Below, piece after piece: positions 22,838 through 34,373 of a stretch of DNA of 64,000 nucleotides. The notes beneath the pieces were generated by a model, which made no database searches, had not been told where the DNA came from, and saw only the letters and a program-made list of their open reading frames with translations. Positions within the stretch are counted from its first letter, which is position 1. Each line of letters opens with the position of its first letter. Source of the DNA: Euptelea pleiosperma (lineage: Eukaryota > Streptophyta > Magnoliopsida > Ranunculales > Eupteleaceae); the NCBI GenBank assembly GCA_035048495.1, contig CM068540.1, positions 14,740,829-14,804,828 of the forward strand, written 5' to 3'. Position numbers and translations under genes: made by a program.

Positions 22838-23394
22838 CGGGCATGCAACCGGATCCTCCATTCTCTTTGCCGAAGCACCACCGACGACTGTTGGTAAGAT
22901 TTTCTGTTTCTTCATCTCAATCTCTCTCTCTCTCTCTCTATCTCACTCTCCCTTTCTCTCTCTAATTTCTCTCACTTAGTTCAATCTTTCTCTAGATTAA
23001 TTTGTTTTTATTTGCTTCAGTAATGGGATCCAGGCATTGTAGACTTTATTTTGTTTGATGAATAAAAATTGATTTTGGCATGTTTGTTGATTTAGTTTAC
23101 AGTTTTGATAAATCCTCTCTCTAGAAAATTCCCAAAATCATGTTTTAAAAAAAAAAAAAAAAAATCACAAATCCACCACTCTCATCACTCCATAAATTTT
23201 TGGCATTTTTCTGGTAAAAATCCGTCATTTTATGTTCTTGATTGCGTTAACTAAACCCGAGTGCGGATCGACATCCGACATACTTCCACCATGCAAAGCA
23301 TAGCTTAATTTTGCAGGAAATCTCAGATCGAAATTACAAATCTTGTTGGAATTAGGGTTTCCGTAACCAACGATGCGGAAAAAACCTATTTTCA
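22838..23394 (+). repeat. Truncated 3' LTR of element A
   Basis: Nearly identical to 21451-22006, from CGGGCATGCAACC to TATTTTCA. The 5' three-quarters of the LTR is missing. Confidence 0.92.
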
Positions 23395-23399
23395 CTATT
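23395..23399. repeat. Target site duplication CTATT (right)
   Basis: Identical to 19473-19477. Confidence 0.85.
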
Positions 23400-23636
23400 C
23401 CCAAATAATCTGAAAAGTATTATTGGTTGAACCGTGAACTTATGAAAGCTCAATAAAATTTAATCACTACATCATATTTTTGACAGTTCTATGAATCAAT
23501 AGTTTATACGCGTAGTATAGGCATGGAACAAGAAGGACAAATATTTCCAAAATAAACTATGATCCGAAATTAATATGTACATGCAACCAATAACCCACCA
23601 TGGGTCTCCTTCTCTTTCCCACCCTGGGAACAGCTC

Positions 23637-26103
23637 TGATATTTGCTCAAAAGTGCTTAATTATTTTAAGTCATTATCCTTTTAGCGTTGTCACATTTTC
23701 CTACGTAAAACTTCTTTTTTCGTCAATTTTTTCGCGTAAGAGTTTCTTCCATTGCGTGAACATGCTTTTTAGACGAAAATTGACTATTTGCATGAATTAA
23801 ACGCATTTTCGGAAGTCTACATGCAAAGCCATTTTGATTAAGTCTCATTACGTATTTTTTCTATCACAGAAAACCCGATTGGACAAATTTGATGGATGCG
23901 GGCCTACAATTGATTGCCAGAGTCTAGGACCAAAGTTTATGATCTAACAAGCTAATGATAAGAAGATACATACCAAATGTTGGGAGAGCTAGAGAGTCGG
24001 AAAAATCTGAGAGAAGACCAAGAGAGAAGGAGAGCCAAGCGCCTCGAAAAGAGACTAAGGAGATTAAAGCTCAATCAACCAACATCGGATAAAGACTTGT
24101 CTAGTTGATAAAGCTTGCAAAAGACCAAGTCAAAGATCAGGGTTCAAGACCCTCTGCTAGCATTTGCTCTTCATTTTTTTGTAATAATTTCTTTCTCATC
24201 TCTCTAAACCCTCATTCTCTCTCTACTCTCAAATCTCAATCATCTGATCCTCTCTACCTTTGTAATCATTCAATCATACGGCCTCCCTTGGCCGATCTCC
24301 ACCGTCCGATATCCATCCGAGCATCGTCATCCTAGTCTACCGTCTAATTGCCAGTAGATCATCCATCATATCATCACCTACCATCTCAAGATCCGATGGT
24401 CATCTTTTTTTTCTTCTAGATCCTATGGTCACGACTACAATATTGACCTATGTGATCATGATCCCTACAAAGATGGACAACCCATATTAAAGAGAGACTT
24501 GTTTTTACAAAAATGGAAAGGCAAATCAAAATTTGGAAAGTTTTGAAGATCAAGTTTTTTTTAGAAAATATTTTGGATGGTATTTTTAAAACGTATGAAG
24601 ATTCTTCTTGGGATGAGGTGGCATTAAAGGGGAATTCATAGGATTATTCAAAAAGGGCAAGTTTTGGAATAAAAATATAGAGTTTCTAAAAAAACTTGAA
24701 ACCGGGGGTTTCTCATGTAGAAACCCAGGGTTCTTATTATAAAAGGGGACCCACGTTTTCTAAAGAAGGATCATCTCTCCATTCTTGCATTCCAAAAACC
24801 TCTACCACGTTTGAAAACCCTAAGCTCTATCCTCCATTCATTTGTCCAAGCGGTCCAACATTCTCTTCCTTCTCCAAAAACCAAGCCGTCTCCACCAAAA
24901 AAAAAGAAAAGGAGAGAAAGAAAAAAAGAAGAAGAAGAGGCCGTTGGCAGAGCATGCCTCCAGCCCACTTGCTGCCTCCATCTGCTGGTCTTCTTTGACC
25001 TGCAACTAAAGTCTCCCCCACCTCAGGCCACCATCCTCTTCAAGGCTATACCAACCGGACTTTGCAACTTGCAGACCGTCCATTCCCCATCACCTCCATG
25101 TCCCAAGTTGAACCTTCTCTTCAAGCGCACCACACCTGCCTGCAAGTGCTTCTCCCATAAACACCACCGCCTCATCCTTCCATTCATGCTTTCAAACGTG
25201 GAAACCCCACTATCAACCATGTCTCATCTGCATCTCCACAAAGTGCACATTATCTCCTCAAGTCCAAGCTACAGCCCATCACCATTGATGCTTGTAGATC
25301 GCCTGCAACTCAAGGCACAACAACAACTCCTCCTTGCCGGAATCAACACTACCCATGGCCAACTCCATTGGTTTTCTCCATTGCTCCTCCGCACCTTATG
25401 CTCATCCTAAACAGCAAGGTTGCATCACCGTGCAACCACAAAAAAGACATGTAACCTCACAAAAGACGTGTAGGCCGACAACCTTCTCCTGCACTTCCTC
25501 ATCTCCACGGGCTACTCTTTTGCTGCCTTCCTTTTCACCGAGAATTGGTGAGGAACTCCTCTTGCCATGGTAAGATTCATCTTTCTAAAAACTCTACATC
25601 TCTTCATTTCTCTTTCTAACTTATTCTCTACTAGTCTTCTAGTCATTTTATTGTTTGTTTGTTTTTTTAGGAATTTTTAATTCACAATCTCTATAATCTT
25701 CGGTTTATTTGAAATAAATTTGTCATCTTTAATTCAGTTTTATTATGTTTGGATTTTATCTAATGAATATTAATGTTCTTTTAAAAGCAATAGTTTAAGA
25801 TATTCTCTCTTCTCATCACCTTCTTTTCATGTTCTTGAGTTATCTTTAAAGAAAATTAAAAAATCGCGTTGGCAATCGAAAATGATGATTTCTTTTTAAA
25901 ACACATCAATCCACCATTCTCACCTCAACCATCATTCTAGTAATTCTCACGTTATTTTTGCTCATTATTGCACTAACCTTAACTCCGAGTGTGGATCGAT
26001 ATCCGACTTTCCACTGTGCAAAGAATTGACATATTTTGTAAAACTTTACAAATATTGTTGAATCAAGGGTTTTCCATCCAACGACTGGAAAAACCTTGTT
26101 TCA
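23637..26103 (+). mobile_element. Solo gypsy LTR B (divergent subfamily)
   Basis: From TGATATTTGCTC to CTTGTTTCA, no internal region. Flanks AGCTC and AACTC agree at four of five positions. It shares with the LTR at 41655 a variant U3 (CCCGATTGGA..., clear tRNA-like segment). Its TATA region is ATTATAAAAGGGG near 24738, and it ends with GTGTGGATCGATATCCGAC at 25989-26007. The open frame 24811-25410 is a composition effect of the Pro/Ser-rich LTR. Confidence 0.82.
24095..24182 (+). other. tRNA-like segment in LTR B, with T-run
   Basis: CTAGTTGATAAAGC resembles a D-arm/A-box. AGGG-TTCAAGA-CCCT at 24139-24153 is a good T-arm with consensus-like loop TTCAAGA (B-box-like GGTTCAAGACC at 24141-24151). 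A run of seven Ts follows at 24174-24180, a possible Pol III stop. Confidence 0.6.
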
Positions 26104-27016
26104 AACTCAATAAAGAACTCTTCTGCAAGGGTTTAGGACTTTGCACCCAAAGGCTCTAGGCTTTTCTTGCTTAAACATTTCCAACCATTGAGATCAATCT
26201 CATACTTAAAAAATTTATGCAAATGCAACCAATCCAATATCCAATCATTTAATAGATCTCCAAAATTCCAATAATATATCAAGAATAATCAGACCAAGAT
26301 AATCATGCCATAATGCTATGTCAATGAAAAAAATAATAAGATCCAAGTACAATACATATACAAAGAGTATAACTAAAATTAATAATTGAAAAATCGTAGA
26401 AAAATGTACTCACCTTAATTCTTATTTTCTCTTAGATTTGAGAGAGATGAAAATGTATAGTACATTTCTTTTGATTGTTGTCGAATGGAGTCCTTCTAGT
26501 ATGTTATGTTTCAGGGTCTCATTAATGTTTTTGTCTTAAGCTTGAATGCAAACGAGTGAGGTGTTATACTCTTCTAGGGCTTCAAAGGTTCTTCAAGTTC
26601 TTATCTAATGGATGTGTGTTCTCCTCTTTCTCTAGTTCTGAACGATTTGGTTATAGAGAACTGTTTCTATTTTTAATAACTTCTCAAAATAAAATGGTAA
26701 GGCTTTAGTTATTTATTTATGTTATCAATTTTCATTGATAATTTATTTGAATTCAAAACTTACTTTCCTTCCTTAAAAAGAGATAATATTAGTGCCTTAC
26801 CTTTTTTTATTTGTATCAAAGATAATTTATATATGCAAGAGCAAATATTTAAATAGTTTTTTTATTTTTAAAGTTCAAGTCTTTAATTAGGGAAATAATT
26901 TTATTATTTTCAAAAACTAAAAGTTATGAAGAATTTTAATTAAGGCAATTAAGGTATAACCCAATGATATTAATTATTTTAATTTTTTCGTTTGTCGAAA
27001 ATACCCTTCTAAATGT
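26104..27016. other. AT-rich spacer
   Basis: No supported gene. Probably decayed transposon DNA. Confidence 0.3.
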
Positions 27017-27033
27017 GAATTACTCTAATACCC

Positions 27034-27480
27034 TTGGACAAAAGTTTAGGGTATTACAAGAGTGGTTTAGGATACAATAAATCAATGAGCTCCTCATCTC
27101 CATTTAGGATTACATTTGTTAAAGCACAATGTCCACCCAAAAATCTTGTTGATCCTTCTAGACCTCATCTTCATGTTCCCACTTTCCATCAGTGTGGGGT
27201 TAAGGGTCACATTGCTACTAGATGCCATTAGAAGAAAAGATCTACAAGGCTCTTCTCCTATATAAACCTTCTGGGAACCAAGAAAATATATCCTATCAAA
27301 ATCGGGCCCTAAGTTAGAAGTTTGATGCCTTGAGTCATGAGATTGACAGTTTGACCAAGCTCAAGGACACGGAGGCTACAACTTATGCCTAAACTTCAAA
27401 GAGTAGTTCAGGACAAGGAATAAGAGGTAGACACAAATTTGTCCTAATTACAAAACCCAAAAATTGTTAGAAATCAACTT
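27034..27480 (+). pseudogene. Copia gag C-terminal fragment with zinc knuckle
   Basis: 65 open codons: LGYNKS, FVKAQCPPKNLVDPSRP, then FHQCGVKGHIATRCH, a CCHC knuckle whose first Cys is Phe. Downstream codons continue in broken frames. It matches the position just upstream of protease in SIRE-like gag. Confidence 0.65.
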
Positions 27481-28959
27481 GTATGACCTAAAGTTAGTTC
27501 TATCTCAGTAAAAAAGAAGATTTGGAGAATCTAGATTCTGTTAGGACTGGATTCCTTAGGAAGTCTAATGACACCTATCACATTGATTGAGTATGTTTTG
27601 TTCAAAGCCTAGGTTTGTGCTTTACTTATTTACCTTGGTGTTTCCTACTATTATGATGTGTGTGTGTGTATCTGTGAGAATGTCCATTCATTTAGGATAT
27701 CATTCATGCATGCTTAAACATATCATAATGCATGCCTCACTATTAGATTTTTGTTGTTTTTCTATTTATTTTAACATAGTTATTTTTTTAATTATTTTTG
27801 TTTTCATATATTCAAAAACCAAAAATTAAAAAATTGAAAAACCAAAAATATTTTATCTTGTTAGGATTTATTCATTGATGAGACTTTTGTTGATTAGCAC
27901 GGACTCTAGAAAACTCTTGAACCAGGACTTGACACATGGTAAATTGAGACTAGATCATTGTAGATGACTCTAGAATATTTTGTAGATTAATTTGCTTTAC
28001 TACGTCTTAGTTTTTTGACTTGTATTACAGTACACTGACTAACACTGGTTAGGACTAGCCTTGATTGATGGAAGAAACCTAGTACCATCTCGGGGATGAT
28101 GAATAAACTTATATATGATATAACTTCAAATTAGTTGCATCCCTACCATAATTGACTTTTTAACATATATCATAAATTCCAGCAACTGTTGGCCACCTTT
28201 TAGTAATAGTTATCCATGGAAAGAGCTACCTCCAAAAGAAAGAGTGGAAGCCATCTGTATGGTCCCATTACATTATGCCGTTTGATTATCTTTTGCTATA
28301 AAAAATGGCTACTTATCCTATATGAGTGAAAGGTACCGTTTAACACAAGTGAAAAATAGAACTACTTGTTAAAAGATGAGAACTGAAAAATTTAATGATG
28401 AAAAACAAGGGAAGAAAAACAACCTTATTTGCTAAAAGAGAATTTCACCATAGCGGCAATACACTTTTATAAGATAGAAAAATGAGAAGCACAAAGACAC
28501 AAATTAGGACTTCATAGCTTGATATAGGATACCCTCAAAATTCCAAAATGTTTATATGGTGTTGACCAGATGTCCCATATTGTACATCATTAAGTGACAT
28601 GCCAAATAATCTCACATTAAGTGACATTAAATAATTTTTCAAGATTGAACTGTGTAAATAGTCTAACATTATATGATCGATAGTTGTCAGTACCTATCAA
28701 TTGGAGACTTTACATGCATTGCATTTAACTCATGTTTTTATTCAATTGGCTTTGCATCTTCGCTTGAGTCTTCTTGATAGGAGGAGTATTTTTTCTATTA
28801 TATAATGTCATTTTTAGATGTATTTTATATATTTTAGGATTGAGTATGCATTTCAATATGATTCTTAATTTAGAGATACTTTTGTTGATTCATAATCATA
28901 TCTATTTATTTGAATATTACTTTGTGCCTTTATTGATTATCTTAAGGGTATGTTCCCTT
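27481..28959. other. AT-rich copia-derived spacer
   Basis: No pol domain recognisable on either strand. It lies between the gag fragment and a copia polypurine tract, so it is probably deleted and decayed internal sequence. Confidence 0.4.
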
Positions 28960-29296
28960 TGTCAATTTATAACAAAAGGGGGAGAGATTAGTGATGACAT
29001 TTAGGGGAGATATGTCATTAAAAGGGAGAGAAAGTGTTCTCTTATAAAATTACATATTATATACTCACCAATAAACATATATTTAATTTATTATATTTTA
29101 TCATGATGATACTGCTTTGGTATGTATTATTTTTGGTTGTGCAGGTGATAGATTGACAGAGACATCAATGTTATGGAGAAATTAATCTTGTCTTGTTAAG
29201 TAAGTATGTGTGATTACATATAAAGAGGACCTTGTAATGTTTATTTATTTTATATAATGTTGTGGCTTTTATCACGGAATTGCCAAAAAGGGAGAT
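28960..29296 (+). other. Copia 3' internal end with polypurine tracts
   Basis: AACAAAAGGGGGAGAGATTAG at 28970-28990 and CCAAAAAGGGAGAT at 29283-29296 resemble the purine-rich 3' ends of SIRE-like elements. The second abuts an LTR start. Confidence 0.65.
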
Positions 29297-29642
29297 TATA
29301 AGGTTTAGACTTTTTGTGTTAGTTAATTTTCTATGACAAAATATGTGTATGTAACCTTCGTAGTGTGTGGTAGTTAGAAGTCGATTGGTTGAGTATGGTT
29401 TCATCATTGAAGACTACTTGAAAGAAGATTAGAAGAGTAAAGCATCAGAAGATTCAAAGCTTCAATTGATCAACACACCATTAGGTTGGTAAGTGACTTA
29501 GACTATAGAATATAGGTGGTAGAACCTTTAAACTCTTAAAACTAAGTCTTTATGTTTAATGGAGAGGTTTTAAGGGTTTTCAGGGGCATTTGTCCTAATT
29601 TTGGAGAGTCCAATCGATTGGGGTACCCAGTCCAATAGATTA
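29297..29642 (+). repeat. Copia LTR start, interrupted
   Basis: Starts TATAAGG (TG changed to TA) right after the polypurine tract. It holds one CCAATCGATTGG at 29609-29620 and is interrupted at 29643 by another copia LTR start. Confidence 0.6.
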
Positions 29643-30439
29643 TATAAGGAATATTTTCATATTCTAATTTGGCAAGTATTCCGTTTGACACAAAATATTC
29701 TTGTAACTATTCATACGAGTACCGATGGAGCTTTGAAGATGTTGTGGTACACATCCTTCGCCAACTATATGAAGACTAAAAGACGAAGATCACAAGAATC
29801 AGACGGTTGATGACTTGAGTCATCTAAGTAAGTGTTATTTGTCCGTTGAAGAACATGTACGCTCATATAGGAAGGCAAGTGACTTAGTGACTATAGGAGT
29901 AGGATATTAACAAATGTTAATATAATGGTTGAACCAAGTCAAATGATAGACTCAAGTCAAGTTAGTGCAAATAAAATAAATAAAAAATGACTAAGGGGAA
30001 GTCCAATCGATAGGAGGTTACTCTACAATCGATTGGACCAGTCTAATCGATTGCACCATACGAGATAGAATAATCCCTAAGTACAATCGATTGGAGTTTA
30101 CTCTACAATTGATTGGACCATCTGGGATAGAACTTCCAAAGTGAATCGATTGGACCTAATGCACAATCGATTGGACTTTGTATAAATAGTCTAGTTTTAT
30201 ATCCAATTTTCATGCTCCCACTCTCCCATTACTTGCACGACCTTGGGCTTCTAATCTCTTATAAATAGAACCTATTTGTGACTTCGAATTTTACACATTG
30301 ACAGACAACAAAAGAGAGAGTTTCTAAAGAAGAGTTGTCCATTACAAAGAGCAAAAGCCTTATCTTCAATTATCATACTTGTGAACTTTTCTCTGCTCTT
30401 TCGATCAAAGCTTAAAGCTTGATCTTCCCCTTGCCTAGG
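29643..30439 (+). repeat. Copia LTR of the main family, truncated by gypsy LTR C
   Basis: TATAAGGAATATTTTCATAT aligns with the LTR starts at 55536 and, on the minus strand, at 10134. Contains four or five CCAATCGATTGG-type units at 30002-30175. Sequence stops at the gypsy LTR start. Confidence 0.75.
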
Positions 30440-31672
30440 TGATATTCGCTCAAAAGTGCTTATTTTAAGCCATTATCCTTTTAGCTTTGTCACATTCTCC
30501 TACGTAAAAGCTCTATTTAGTCTACTTTTCTACGTAAGAGTCTCTTCTGTTGCGTAGAACACACTTTTCTGGACGAAATAGTATATTTGCATGCATTAAA
30601 CACATTTTCGGAATTCTAGACATTGAGTCGTTCTGATAAAGTCTCATTACGCGCTTCTTCTGTCGCAGGAAACCCCGATGGGACAATTCTCGAGACTTGC
30701 AAGCCCACATCGATCAAGAAAGCCCATTATCAAAGCTTAAAGAGCCCACATGCCATGACTAGAAGATATGGGCCAAATATGGGCTGAATAAGAGGACCAA
30801 AAAGCCGGCCCAAAGAACGAAGAGAGCAGGAGAGCCAATGACCAAGAGACAGACCAAAGCGTTTAAAGCCACATGGGTCAGCAAGGAATGATAGTCGACT
30901 CTACTGGAGAAGCGTGAGGATGGTCACAGTGAAGACCAGGGTTCCAGACCCTCCGCCAGTGCTTTTTTCCATTTTTTTTGATACTTTTTCTCTCATCTCT
31001 CCTTATTCTCTCTCTCTCTTCATCTCTCGATCCTCGAATCTACTGACCTAACCCAGAACTCCTGCCTATCAGCTCTATCTCATCTCCCTTAGCTTTCTGA
31101 CCGTTGGATCTTCCATCGGACCGTTGGATCTTCAATCGGACCGTTGGATCTCTCTAGATCCGTCGATCTACCAATCTGAGTCCCAATCAAGTCACCATCC
31201 ATCCGATCGCCATCAGACTGTCTGTCACATCATTCTGTGAGATGATGGACATCATCAACCCATGAGGGCCAATAGCCGGGCCCATCTTCATCGACCCGCT
31301 GACCGACCAGTTAGTGGACCCCGCGAATTTCAAAAATAATTTTAATTAAATGGGGGGTCCACTAATTGGGGAGATTCCCCATAGAAAAGTAGGTTTTTAC
31401 TTAAAAAAAAAATATATATATTTTTTATTTTCAAAAAATACCCTATTTCCATTAATGAAATAGGGAGCTTTATAAGAGGAGGGAGAAGGGTTCGTTCGAA
31501 CCCTAATCCCCCTCCAATCTCTTCCATTCTCTCCCCCTATCAATCCCGCACGTTTTCCCTTCTCCCTCGGCCCCATTCTCCTTCTTTTTCTTCTTTTCTT
31601 TTTTTTCCTTTTCTTCATCTTCTTCACGTCTTCGCCGGAGTTGCCTGCAACTCCGGTCGTCTGGTAAGGCTT

Positions 31673-31704
<32 letters not shown>

Positions 31705-33055
31705 TTCTTCTTCTTCTTCTTCTAGCATCTGTCTTCCTCATTTTTTCTTTTTCTTTTTTTACTGACCGAGTTGCAGGCTGCAACTCCAGCCGACTCTGCA
31801 CACAGGCAGCACGTTGCTGCTCCCTACTCCTCCCTACTCCTCCCTCTCCTCATCTTCCCCTTCTTATTCTTCTTATTCTCCTTCCCTTCTTATTCTGTTT
31901 TCAGTCTCAAAACAAAAAAAAAAAAAAAAAATATACAGAATCGCCCGCGAACTCCATTAACGCCGGCGAACTCTGTGAAGATCGTTTTCACCACCCCCCC
32001 TCCATCTTCTTTTTATTCCCCTCAGTTTCTTCTTCGTTTTCGTCTTCTTTCTCTTAACTTTCTTCACCGCCAGCACCTTGGTTGGACCAGCATGTCTGTT
32101 GGTGTATTTTCACCACCAGCAACTCCTTTCATCATCACCTCTCACGGTGTTGCCCTACTTCTCACCGGTAATCAACTCTAGATCATCTAAAAGACGCCTG
32201 CAGCCCCTCATCTGCTGCGTGCACTGTTGCGCCCTCCAGCAGAGACCTGCACATCTCCTTGACCGTGGGTTGTTCTCCACGGTTGCCTTAAAAGCCGTGG
32301 ACTGCAACACAAGTTACTGGCCGTTCTCTCCTCCTACACCAGCAGGCGATCTCCATGGCCGATTACTTCATGGCCTAGCTAGTCTCCATGTGGTCGAATC
32401 TCCATACATCCACCACAAGGCATGCAACCATCAGCCACCATTCATCCTTCATGGCCAAACAATTTTATGGTAAATCACTATGATGCCTTTCTCAGTCACT
32501 TCCTCTCTCTAGGTTTTTCCACATCTTTCTATCTCTAACTCTCTCTTCTTCTCTCTCTACCTATCTTCTATTTCATTTTCTCTATCTAAATTTATTCTGC
32601 TTCCGCTTTCTCTCTCTACTTTTATCTCTCTCTCTCTTTATATTGTCCTAATTTCTAGATTAAGTTGAAGTATGCATGTTTTATTTCAATGTAATGACAA
32701 TTCGATTAATGCAATTATTCCTATTTTCGTAGTCTTTCAAATGAGTTGATTTCTATTGTTATGCTTTCATTCTTGTTTTAGTTAAATTGTGAAGATTCTC
32801 TCTCTAAAAAAAACACAAAAAAAAAGCTCGTTTTAATCTCGATTTTCACCATTCTCATCCTTCCATCATTTTTAGCATTTTTCATAAATACTTATGTTCT
32901 AATTTGCGCTGATTCGACTAATCCCGAGTGAGGATCGACATCCGACACGAATCCCTATACAAATCTATCAATTTTGCAGGATAATCGGATAAAAATTACA
33001 AATATGTTGAAGTTAGGGTTTCCGTAACCAACGACGCGGAAAAACTCTACTTTCA
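30440..33055 (+). mobile_element. Gypsy LTR C, complete, with mismatched flanks
   Basis: 2.6 kb from TGATATTCGCTC to CTACTTTCA. Palindrome 31441-31465, TATA box from about 31469, hairpins 31635-31656 and 31767-31789, and a (CTT)n microsatellite at 31669-31723. The left flank is copia LTR (CTAGG) and the right flank is gypsy leader (CTAGT). Confidence 0.88.
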
Positions 33056-34353
33056 CTAGTCCACACGTAACTAACCGCCGAATAGTCCAAGATGCCACGT
33101 CGAGCTCAGTGTACTTGAGTAGCAGGGACTTATGGGTGTGTTAGACAACAGGGACCCGCGCTCGTGGTCTTATTTCGATTGGATGTTAAGCGGGTTCGCT
33201 TTGCGTGGATTTTTCCTCGAACACCGGGCTAATTGGCTCTACTTCTTAATTCTTTTTATTATAGATGGATCCTGGGGATCAATATCAGCTGGAGTAATGA
33301 GGTGGGTGATGAAATCCCACCAGTTTCAATTTTGGAGCTGGGTTTGCTCGCTTAGAGTTGATTGATTAACGGCCACACCACGCAAGTCGAATAAGTTGTT
33401 GCTAAAAAACAAATAGACAAGCGGCAATGATGCACCCAATATGCTCTGTATCACACTCAAGGCGAGGATAGAGACTTACCTCCCGTAGGCCACGCCACGG
33501 GGTCGCCTCCGTGGGTTAGAGAGGGGTATCCTAATGGGCTTGGGCCCGACTCCACCTCTTTGAGCTTTCGCTCTCTACCCACACTGGATCGTGTTCCTGC
33601 AGAAAAGTTAGATCGCACGGTCTAGGTAGTCGGGATTCTATTTGGAAGATCTTTGCCATTTTAGGGTTCACAGAACAAGCACTGGATTATGGCAAGTTTT
33701 TGAATTAATTTCCAAGTTCGAGATGGGTTAAAATTTAGGAATTCCCAGATTGGAAAATACCTAGATTGGAAAGTTTCCCGAACGGTGGAGATCTTCCAAG
33801 AAAGATTTGATTGCGAGATCCCTTATAATTTTGGGAAATTCCCAAAATTGAAATTCTGCTAGATTTGGGGTGTTTCTTTTTGTAGACTTTTCCAAATTCG
33901 GAAGATTTCTAAAGATAGAAATTCTTCTAAAGAGGAAACTTCTAAGAGGGGAAACCCTAATTAAGCAGAGTTTCAAGATTTTGGAATCTTTCCAAAAATC
34001 GCAAATCCTTGATTGGTGATTTGTAAAAATCTGCAGAATATAAAACCCTAATTTTTTTGAATTTTGATTTTTTTAAATTTTTTTGGTAATTTCCACTTAA
34101 TCTAGGGTTTCTAAAAAAACCCTAGAACAAGATCTAGCAGTTATATGGAAAGCAGTAAAATTCCTAAATTATTACAAATTTGCACTCGGCCTTCCGAGGC
34201 ATTAAAAATAGTAATTTAAAAACTGCTAAAAATCACTAAAAACAAAAAAATAGAAAGTTTTCCGAAAAGGTCAGGCTGTCCAAATTGAGCAGCTTTCCGA
34301 TTTAGCAACTTTCCAATTCCGTCTTTACGTCCTTTTTCGCACTCCCGAACACT
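33056..34353 (-). other. Gypsy leader in minus orientation
   Basis: Matches 47793-49033 closely and the leader of element A in reverse. No coding frame. It lies between LTR C and the primer-binding site of LTR D, so this is a leader without its gag-pol. Confidence 0.85.
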
Positions 34354-34371
34354 CGAGCGGCAGCGGCGCCA
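34354..34371 (-). other. Gypsy primer-binding site, minus strand
   Basis: Minus strand TGGCGCCGCTGCCGCTCG, two bases inside LTR D, nearly identical to the site of element A. Confidence 0.8.
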
Positions 34372-34373
34372 TT

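Larger units (their letters stand above)
19478..23394 (+). mobile_element. Gypsy element A: 5' LTR, leader, truncated 3' LTR
   Basis: Athila-like gypsy derivative with both outer ends intact and a perfect 5-bp duplication, but internally deleted. The 5' LTR (19478-22006) is followed by a primer-binding site, an 830-bp leader and then only the last 557 bp of the 3' LTR. All coding sequence is gone. The join at about 22838 uses a shared TCGGGC. Confidence 0.9.

Noticed and set aside
29601..29810. 69-codon open frame
   Set aside because: Spans the border of two copia LTR pieces.
31397..31801. Arg/Lys-rich open frame on the minus strand
   Set aside because: Encoded by the (CTT)n microsatellite and polypyrimidine DNA of LTR C.
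33132..33365. 77-codon open frame repeated at 47916-48104
   Set aside because: Part of the gypsy leader; the two copies differ by frameshifts, so no coding constraint is evident.
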